A model generated the notes under the pieces. That model was not told the DNA's origin. It saw only the letters and a program-made list of their open reading frames with translations, and ran no database searches. A stretch of DNA of 64,000 bases from contig NZ_JACGWV010000002.1 in NCBI RefSeq assembly GCF_014137995.1, positions 1,488,001 to 1,552,000 of the forward strand, given 5' to 3'. This document shows positions 58,491 to 64,000 of this stretch, piece after piece. The stretch's first letter is position 1. Each line of letters starts with the position of its first letter. Both the position numbers and the translations under genes were made by a program. Source of the DNA: Promicromonospora sukumoe (GTDB lineage: Bacteria > Actinomycetota > Actinomycetes > Actinomycetales > Cellulomonadaceae).

Positions 58491-58546
58491 CCCGCGCCTC
58501 GGTTCCCTGCTCGCAGGCGGCTGGTGCGGCCGGGGAGAATGTGTGC

Positions 58547-59062
58547 GTGACTGCCTACCGCGTGATGACCGTCTGCACCGGAAACATCTGCAGGTCCCCG
58601 ATGGCCGAGATCGTGCTCCGCGACCGTTTCGAGGCCGCGGGCCTGGGTGACGCCGTGGAGATCGACTCGACCGGCGTGAGCGACGAGGAGCACGGCAACC
58701 CGGTGGACCGGCGCGCCCGGGCCGTCCTCGCCGAGCACGGGTACCCCGTCGGCGACGGCCATCGGGCACGCCAGGTGACCAGGGACGACGTCGGCTCGCG
58801 AGACCTGGTGCTCGCGATGACGGCGCGCCACGCGCAGGCCCTCCGGAACCTCGCCGGCCGGGGCCAGGCCGATCCGGCGATCCGGATGTACCGGTCGTTC
58901 GACCCCGCCACGGAGGGCGCGTCCGAGCAGCAGCTCGACATCGCCGACCCCTGGTACGGCGGGCCCGAGGACTTCGAGGAGTGCCTCGCCGAGATCGAGG
59001 CCGCGGCCGACGGTGTCGTCGACTTCGTCCGGGCCGAGCTGGGTGTGTCCTCGGGCACCTGA
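58547..59062 (+). CDS. Low-molecular-weight protein-tyrosine phosphatase
   Basis: This 171-residue phosphatase has the P-loop CTGNICRSP (Cys nucleophile, C-x5-R) near residue 10, IDSTGVSDEEHGNPVDRRA, and the general-acid aspartate in ADPWYGGPEDFEE. It removes phosphate from tyrosine. GTG 58547 has GGGGAG 9 bases upstream; GTG 58541, in the same frame, is too close to that site. The long structured leader suggests post-initiation control. Confidence 0.92.
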   Translation: MTAYRVMTVCTGNICRSPMAEIVLRDRFEAAGLGDAVEIDSTGVSDEEHGNPVDRRARAVLAEHGYPVGDGHRARQVTRDDVGSRDLVLAMTARHAQALRNLAGRGQADPAIRMYRSFDPATEGASEQQLDIADPWYGGPEDFEECLAEIEAAADGVVDFVRAELGVSSGT

Positions 59063-59120
59063 CCAGCTTTTCACCCTGCCCCGACCGGCTGACCGGCGGT
59101 CCGCCGTCTACGGTGAGTGG

Positions 59121-60056
59121 ATGACCCCCGTGTCGCCGGAACGGCTGATCGTCCTCACCGGGGCCGACGGTCGGCTGGGTTCCAGACTGGCCTTCCGTCT
59201 CGCGGCGGCGGGCGGCCGGCAGCGCCTGCTGGTCACGGGCAGGGGGGTCGCACCGCGTCTGCCCGACGGCGCCCCGCTGCCCGAGTCCGAGGTCACGGCG
59301 ATCCCGGCCGACGCCGACACAAGGGCTCTGACCAGCGCTTTCGCCGGCGCCGACGCCGTCTTCCTCGTGCCGGGCCGGGACCGGCCGGGCCGGCTGACCA
59401 GGCATCGCGCGGCGATCGACGCCGCCGTGCTCGCCGGGGTACGGCACGTCGTCTACGTCTCGTCGATCGGGGTGGCGCCGGACGCGATCGCCTCCGGCGC
59501 CCGCGACGACTGGCGCACCGAGGAGTACCTGCGGGGTACCGACCTCACGTGGACGATGCTGCGCACCAGCATGTTCCACCGCACCCCCACGTTCGCGGTG
59601 TACGACGAGTCGTCGGGCTCGGGTCAGAACGCGCTGCTCCGCGCACCGGCCGGCCGCGGCCGGGTCGCCACCGTGTCGCACGACGACGTGGCCGACGTCG
59701 CCACCGCCGTCCTCCTCGACGAGGACCCGGGCCGGCACGCGGGCCTGGCCTACCACCTGACCGGGCCCGAGGCCCTGGGCTTCGACGAGATCGCGGCGAC
59801 GCTCTCGGAGGCCGTCGGCCGGACCATCAGGTACGTGCCCCAGACGGTGGAGCAGGCGCGCGCCCTGTTCTACCGGTCGACCGCCACCGAGGTGGAGGAC
59901 TGGATCACGCAGTGCCAGGCGATCGAGGCGGGTGTGCTCGCGCGGGTGAGCCCCGACGTCGGGCACCTGGCCGGGCGTGCGGCGCGCTCGTTCGAGGTCT
60001 GGCTCGACGACTACCCGGCGGAGTGGGCGCACCTCCGGTTACCGTCGGTCAGATGA
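59121..60056 (+). CDS. NmrA-like NAD(P)-binding oxidoreductase
   Basis: This 311-residue atypical short-chain dehydrogenase starts PVSPERLIVLTGADGRLGSRLAFRL with the glycine-rich nucleotide loop (TGADGRLG), then AVFLVPGRDRPG, HVVYVSSIGVAPDA and the C-terminal helical region ending WLDDYPAEW. No catalytic Tyr-x3-Lys is evident, as usual in NmrA proteins, so a redox-sensing or quinone-related role is possible. No ribosome binding site precedes ATG 59121, and the gene may be leaderless. Its stop overlaps the next start (ATGA). Confidence 0.83.
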   Translation: MTPVSPERLIVLTGADGRLGSRLAFRLAAAGGRQRLLVTGRGVAPRLPDGAPLPESEVTAIPADADTRALTSAFAGADAVFLVPGRDRPGRLTRHRAAIDAAVLAGVRHVVYVSSIGVAPDAIASGARDDWRTEEYLRGTDLTWTMLRTSMFHRTPTFAVYDESSGSGQNALLRAPAGRGRVATVSHDDVADVATAVLLDEDPGRHAGLAYHLTGPEALGFDEIAATLSEAVGRTIRYVPQTVEQARALFYRSTATEVEDWITQCQAIEAGVLARVSPDVGHLAGRAARSFEVWLDDYPAEWAHLRLPSVR

Positions 60057-61309
60057 CGAGCCTCTCCCCCGGTCTTGACGACGGGCCGGCCTCGGAGCCG
60101 GTCTGGGAGCCCGACGTGCTGCCGGGCTTCGAACGACTGACCCTGCCGCTGGAGCCCGACGAGGACGAGCCCGAGGTGGTCGCGACGCTGGTGCGCCGGG
60201 CCCGGCCCGCCCCTGACGGGACGGGCGAGGGCGCGGCGGACTGCGACGGCGAGGCCGGGCCACGCCGGGTCATGCACCGGATCGGCGCGGAGAACCCGCA
60301 GGTGGCCCGGCTCTGGGACGAGCTGTCGGAGCTCGGACGCCGGCTGCGGCTGCCGGGCGCGGCACGCCACCACGCGGACGCGGACGGCGAGCCGGGCGCA
60401 GCGCAGCAGGACGGGACCCCGCCCGACCCGACCCCGCCCGACGCCGGCGTCGACGTGCTCTACGTCCACGGCTGGCTCGACTACTTCTTCCAGACGCACC
60501 TCGCGGACTTCTGGGAGTCCCAGGGCGTGCGGTTCCACGCGCTCGACCTGCGGCGCTACGGCCGCAGCCTGCGCGAGGGCCAGACCCCGGGCTACGTCCG
60601 CAGCCTCGCGATCTACGACGAGGAGATCGAGGCGGCGCTCGATGTCATGGGGCACGGCCGCGACCAGCGGACGGACCGCAGGCTCGTGCTGATGGGCCAC
60701 TCCACGGGCGGCCTCATCCTCAGCCTGTGGACGGCGCACAACCAGGAGCGTGTCGCGGGGCTCGTGCTGAACGGGCCGTGGCTGGAGTTCCAGACCCGCG
60801 AGGCGGGGCGCAAGCTCATGGAGCCCGGCATCCGGGTGCAGTCCGTGCTCGTGCCCCGCAGCCAGCTCGTCAACCTCGACCGCGGCCTCTACGCGCGCTC
60901 GATCTCGTCGCGGTTCGACGGCGAGTGGGACTACGACGTCGCCTGGCGGCCCGACGCCGGATGGCGCGCCACCCCCGCCTGGCTCGCCGCGATCTTCCGC
61001 GGCCAGGACCAGGTCGCCCGCGGCCTGGGCATTGACGTGCCGGTCCTGGTGCTGCTCAGCGCCCGCAGCAGCATCCCGACGCGGTGGAGCGAGGAGATGA
61101 GGAGCACGGACTCGGTGCTGGACGTGGTCGGCATCGCCCGCCGCGTGCCCGACGTCGGCTCCCTCACCACGCTCGTGCGCATCGCCGGCGGCCTGCACGA
61201 CGCCACCCTCTCCGCCGCGCCCGCCCGGGAGCAGGTGTGGCGCGAGACGCGGCGCTGGTTCCGCGGCTACGTGCTCTCCCCGGCCGACGACGGCGCTCCA
61301 CGGGCCTGA
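60053..61309 (+). CDS. Alpha/beta hydrolase, monoacylglycerol-lipase-like
   Basis: This 418-residue protein has an acidic N-terminal 135 residues of unknown function and a serine hydrolase domain: YVHGWLDYFFQ for the oxyanion loop, LDLRRYGRSLREGQTPGYVRSL, the nucleophile in LMGHSTGGLILSLW and the catalytic His in AGGLHDATLS. There is no signal peptide. It is coupled to the NmrA-like gene by an ATGA overlap. Confidence 0.83.
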   Translation: MTSLSPGLDDGPASEPVWEPDVLPGFERLTLPLEPDEDEPEVVATLVRRARPAPDGTGEGAADCDGEAGPRRVMHRIGAENPQVARLWDELSELGRRLRLPGAARHHADADGEPGAAQQDGTPPDPTPPDAGVDVLYVHGWLDYFFQTHLADFWESQGVRFHALDLRRYGRSLREGQTPGYVRSLAIYDEEIEAALDVMGHGRDQRTDRRLVLMGHSTGGLILSLWTAHNQERVAGLVLNGPWLEFQTREAGRKLMEPGIRVQSVLVPRSQLVNLDRGLYARSISSRFDGEWDYDVAWRPDAGWRATPAWLAAIFRGQDQVARGLGIDVPVLVLLSARSSIPTRWSEEMRSTDSVLDVVGIARRVPDVGSLTTLVRIAGGLHDATLSAAPAREQVWRETRRWFRGYVLSPADDGAPRA

Positions 61310-61341
61310 TCCCGGGCGTCCCTGGATCCCGGGCGTCCCTG
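61308..61341 (+). repeat. 17-bp perfect tandem duplication at the hydrolase stop codon
   Basis: GATCCCGGGCGTCCCTG is present twice head-to-tail, the first copy beginning inside the TGA stop codon. Confidence 0.9.
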
Positions 61342-61389
61342 GCAAAGAACGGGTCATGGTGCGATCCTGGAACGGAGGTGCCCACACCG

Positions 61390-61707
61390 ATGTCGGGCAC
61401 GAGGGGCGATGCCATGACAACGCACCAGGAGACTCACTCGCGGGCCCGTCGAGGTGGCCCGTACCTCGCTCGCGGCGAGGCGGTCGTCGGGCTGGTGGCG
61501 CTCGTCCTCGGGATGCTGATCTCGCAGGGCGCGGCAGAGGGCGTGACCATCGTGGGCTGCCTGACGATGGCGGTCGGAGCGGTGTCCAGCAGGTTCGGCG
61601 CGGGCCGCGGACGGATGGCCATCGCAGCAGGTCTCGGGTTCGCGCTCGGGTCGGTGCCGTACTGGCTGATGACCGCCGTGGTCATCGTGACGGCCTACGG
61701 GTTCTGA
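61390..61707 (+). CDS. Small membrane protein of unknown function
   Basis: This 105-residue protein has a basic N-terminal 30 residues and about three hydrophobic helices (ARGEAVVGLVALVLGMLISQ, GVTIVGCLTMAVGAVSSRF, GLGFALGSVPYWLMTAVVIVT). ATG 61390 has GGAGGTG 9 bases upstream; ATG 61414 is an alternative. No family is recognised. It is convergent with the DUF1992 gene, with only 7 bases between stops. Confidence 0.75.
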   Translation: MSGTRGDAMTTHQETHSRARRGGPYLARGEAVVGLVALVLGMLISQGAAEGVTIVGCLTMAVGAVSSRFGAGRGRMAIAAGLGFALGSVPYWLMTAVVIVTAYGF

Positions 61708-61714
61708 CCCGCCG

Positions 61715-62362
61715 TCACCAGAGCTTCCACCAGGGCCGGCGGGCCGGCGTCCCCGGTTCGCGCGACGGCGCCGGGGCCGACGCGGCGGCCCTTCGTGCTG
61801 CCCGCCGCTCCCGCCACCTGCGCACCTGCTCGTCGACGTCGCGGGTGGGCGTGACGATCGGTGGCCCGCCCTGGAGCTGGCGCCGCGCGTCCACCACGCG
61901 GGCGTTGAACTCGCCGACGATCTCCCGGACGCGCTCCTCCATCGCCTCGAGGTCGAGCCGGGCGTCCAGCTCGGCGTCGTCCTTGCGGAGCTGCGCCGAC
62001 GGCAGGACGCCGGTGATGTTCTCGCGCTCGATCAGGCCCTTGACCCACCAGTCGGGGTCGTGCTTGCCGCCGATGCCCGGGATCGGCTTGCCGTGCAGGG
62101 GCAGGTTGTCGAACTCGCCGCGGTGCATCGCCTGGTCGATCACCACGTCCACGTAGCGGGAGCGCTCCTCGACGGTCATGCTGCCGGGCCGCTTGCCGGG
62201 GGAGCCGTTGGCGTCGTCGTCCGGTTCGTCGGCGGGGCGCTCGGGGGAGCGGGCGGTGTCCGCGCGCTCGGCGTCGGCCTCCCGGCTCACGCGGTACTGC
62301 GCGGCCCGGCGGAGGGGGTCGTTGTCTGCGTCGTCGCGCGGTCCCGGCGCCATGGGCGTCAT
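61715..62362 (-). CDS. DUF1992 (DnaJ-homologue subfamily C member 28-like) protein
   Basis: This 215-residue protein has an acidic, Arg/Asp-rich N-terminal 60 residues and then the DUF1992 domain: YVDVVIDQAMHRGEFDNLPLHGKPIPG followed by HDPDWWVKGLIERENITG. The domain occurs in bacterial proteins and human DNAJC28, without a known function. ATG 62362 and an in-frame ATG at 62353 both lack a clear ribosome binding site. Confidence 0.9.
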   Translation of the reverse strand: MTPMAPGPRDDADNDPLRRAAQYRVSREADAERADTARSPERPADEPDDDANGSPGKRPGSMTVEERSRYVDVVIDQAMHRGEFDNLPLHGKPIPGIGGKHDPDWWVKGLIERENITGVLPSAQLRKDDAELDARLDLEAMEERVREIVGEFNARVVDARRQLQGGPPIVTPTRDVDEQVRRWRERRAARRAAASAPAPSREPGTPARRPWWKLW

Positions 62363-62436
62363 GTTACAACTTTCACAAGCGGCCCGAAAGGGTGGCTCGC
62401 GGATGACAGGGGCCCCAGGTGGGCCATGATGGCGGC

Positions 62437-63606
62437 ATGAAGGTCTCTCGTCGGTCCCACGTGCCCCCGTTCGCCGTCATGGAGGTGCTCGCCGCCGCGA
62501 ACGCGCGCCGCGCCACCGGTGCCGACGTGCTCAACCTCTGTGCGGGGGAGCCGTCGACCGGCGCGTCCGACGTCGTGCGGGAGCGTGCCATCGCCCTGCT
62601 CCGCGACGGGAACCTCGGCTACACCGAGGCGATGGGCGTGCCGGCGCTGCGCGCCGAGATCTCGGGCCACTACAAGCGCTGGTACGACGTCGACGTCGAC
62701 CCCGCGCGGATCGCCGTCACCACGGGGTCGAGCGGCGGTTTCGTGCTCGCGTTCCTCGCGTCGTTCGACGTCGGCGACCGGGTGGCGCTCGCGCGGCCCG
62801 GGTACCCCGCCTACAAGAACATCCTGTCTGCGCTGGGCTGCGAGGTCGTGGAGCTCGACTGCGGCCCCGAGACTCGCTACCAGCCCACGGTGTCGCAGCT
62901 CAACGAGGCGTACTACGGCGGCGGGCTCGACGGCGTGATGGTTGCCTCGCCCGCCAACCCGACCGGCACGATGATCACGCCGGCCGAGCTGGCGGCCGTC
63001 GCGGAGTGGTGCGCCGACCACGACGTGCGCCTGATCAGCGACGAGATCTACCACGGCATCGCCTACTCGGACGAGGTGGCGCAGGCAACCGCGTCGACGT
63101 TCGTCGACCAGGGCGCCGTCGTCGTGAACTCGTTCTCGAAGTACTGGGCGATGACCGGCTGGCGACTCGGCTGGCTGGTGCTGCCCGACGAGCTGGTCGC
63201 ACCCGTCGACGCCCTCGCCAGCAACGTGGCGCTCTCGCCGCCCGCGCTCGCGCAGCACGCGGGCATCGCGGCGTTCACGCCCGAGGGATACGAGGCGGCG
63301 GCGCAGAACGTCGCGCGGTACGCGGCGTCGCGCAGGCTGCTCCTGGAGCGGCTCGGCGAGCTCGGCTGGCGGCCCGTCGCCCCGGCCGACGGCGCGTTCT
63401 ACCTCTACGGGAACATCGCCTCGTTCGGGCTCGACTCGATCACCTACTGCGCCCGCCTCCTCGCGGAGGCCGACGTCGCCATCACGCCCGGCACCGACTT
63501 CGACGGCGTGCACGGCGGGGAGTGGGTGCGGCTGTCGTTCGCGTCGTCGCTCGACACGGTGTCGCGCGCGGTCGACCGGATCGTGGCCTGGCACAAGACG
63601 CTCTGA
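62437..63606 (+). CDS. PLP-dependent aminotransferase, class I/II
   Basis: This 389-residue fold-type I enzyme shows LNLCAGEPSTGA, TTGSSGGFVLAFLASFD, NPTGTMITPAEL, DEIYHGIAYS with the cofactor-binding Asp, and NSFSKYWAMTGWRLGW with the Schiff-base lysine in SFSKYW, followed by the substrate-carboxylate Arg in VRLSFASS. It probably transfers amino groups from an amino acid such as Asp, Ala or an aromatic residue. CATGAT (62425-62430) placed 6 bases before ATG 62437 fits a leaderless start; the upstream ATG 62419 is less likely. Confidence 0.9.
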   Translation: MKVSRRSHVPPFAVMEVLAAANARRATGADVLNLCAGEPSTGASDVVRERAIALLRDGNLGYTEAMGVPALRAEISGHYKRWYDVDVDPARIAVTTGSSGGFVLAFLASFDVGDRVALARPGYPAYKNILSALGCEVVELDCGPETRYQPTVSQLNEAYYGGGLDGVMVASPANPTGTMITPAELAAVAEWCADHDVRLISDEIYHGIAYSDEVAQATASTFVDQGAVVVNSFSKYWAMTGWRLGWLVLPDELVAPVDALASNVALSPPALAQHAGIAAFTPEGYEAAAQNVARYAASRRLLLERLGELGWRPVAPADGAFYLYGNIASFGLDSITYCARLLAEADVAITPGTDFDGVHGGEWVRLSFASSLDTVSRAVDRIVAWHKTL

Positions 63607-63733
63607 GGAGCTCGCGAAGATCACCCTGTGGATATCCGGCTGACCGCGTGGCCGGCAGGCCCTCTCTGGCAGGATCTCGGTGCCCGGGATCTCCGGTGAC
63701 TTCTCCCTTCCTTCTTGCGAGGCCACGACAGTG

Positions 63734-64000
63734 ATGTCACAGGTGAGGCGTGCGCTCGGCGCGACGCTCGGAACGATGCTGCTGATCACAGGCGCTGGTG
63801 TGATTCCGGCCGAGGCGGACGTGCGTGAAGGCACGGTCACCGTCACGTCCGGTGGGTACGAGGTGACGGCGCGCGTCGTCGTGGAGGATCGGTCCACGAC
63901 CACGCCCTATGAGCTGCCGGTCGACATCTACCTCGAGCACGACGGCACTGCGATCTCGCTGGACCAGGGATGGGTGGTCGTGACCGACTCAGCCGGAAGA
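63734..64000 (+). CDS. Putative secreted protein, 5' part
   Basis: From ATG 63734, directly after an in-frame GTG, the frame stays open to the window edge (89 codons). The product begins MSQVRRALGATLGTMLLITG, which looks like a Sec signal peptide with cleavage near PAEA, and continues with beta-rich sequence (EGTVTVTSGGYEVTARVVVE). No family is recognised. The antisense frame on the other strand is a GC shadow. Confidence 0.65.
   Translation, partial: MSQVRRALGATLGTMLLITGAGVIPAEADVREGTVTVTSGGYEVTARVVVEDRSTTTPYELPVDIYLEHDGTAISLDQGWVVVTDSAGR

Larger units (their letters stand above)
58135..58546. other. Leader region upstream of the tyrosine phosphatase gene
   Basis: This 412-base region contains, from left to right: an inverted repeat TCGTCGC/GCGACGA (58164-58170 and 58188-58194) next to the hydrolase start; a candidate -10 TAGGTT (58240-58245); a 20-codon ORF (58255-58317); and a terminator-like hairpin (58432-58490). 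Nothing else coding is supported. Confidence 0.6.

Noticed and set aside
62359..63903. 514-codon minus-strand frame opposite the second aminotransferase
   Set aside because: The aminotransferase on the plus strand has all family motifs.

Overview
This window is the replication-origin region of a very GC-rich actinobacterial chromosome. Gene content and order (murJ, trxBA, parBA, rsmG, jag, yidC, yidD, rnpA, rpmH, dnaA, oriC, dnaN, gnd, recF, DUF721, gyrB, gyrA, tRNA-Ile, DLW-39, tRNA-Ala, ppiA, rhomboid, crgA, DUF881, sortase E, pabA-like, pknB, pknA, pbpA, rodA, pstP, fhaB, fhaA, tRNA-Leu) match the conserved actinomycete origin neighbourhood. The style (class E sortase, separate MurJ and pseudokinase genes, GH64 glucanase, Ig-like repeat secreted proteins) suggests Micrococcales, perhaps Promicromonosporaceae or Cellulomonadaceae; that family-level call is inference.

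Left of the origin (1-18000) lie the end of a DUF6049 gene, the lipid II flippase murJ, a separate pseudokinase that in mycobacteria is fused to MurJ, the thioredoxin pair trxB-trxA, a PLP aminotransferase, a Ddl-like ATP-grasp ligase, and parB-parA on the minus strand. Five parS sites with the full core and two degenerate ones are spread over 10.4-23.9 kb. ParA has a roughly 530-residue acidic, low-complexity N-terminal extension. A small secreted protein gene sits between parA and rsmG. The operon rpmH-rnpA-yidD-yidC-jag runs leftward and ends in a strong hairpin before rsmG.

The origin lies between dnaA and dnaN (19848-20513), with about ten DnaA-box-like 9-mers. Further boxes lie at the recF/DUF721 junction and as an inverted pair beside crgA. 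Right of it come dnaN, gnd, recF, a DUF721 gene, a minus-strand LAATG surface protein, gyrB, gyrA, a DUF3566 membrane protein and three short RNA or protein genes.

From 32.8 to 49.8 kb, after a GH64 glucanase, a Lys/Ala-rich membrane protein, a cyclophilin and a rhomboid protease, comes the cell-division and wall-signalling block: crgA, DUF881, sortase E, and the leftward operon fhaA-fhaB-pstP-rodA-pbpA-pknA-pknB, whose overlapping starts and stops imply translational coupling. The sortase is expected to anchor the LAATG protein encoded at 25 kb.

From 50 to 64 kb the content is accessory: two secreted proteins sharing the same roughly 88-residue Ig-like repeats, anmK, a methyltransferase, alpha/beta hydrolases, a low-molecular-weight tyrosine phosphatase, an NmrA-like oxidoreductase, a DUF1992 protein and an aminotransferase. 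The most unusual locus is at 58255-58490. A 20-codon ORF whose first codons are complementary to the 16S rRNA 3' tail is followed by a segment that can pair with the end of the ORF, and then by a terminator-like hairpin upstream of the phosphatase gene. No insertion sequence, prophage or CRISPR array was seen.
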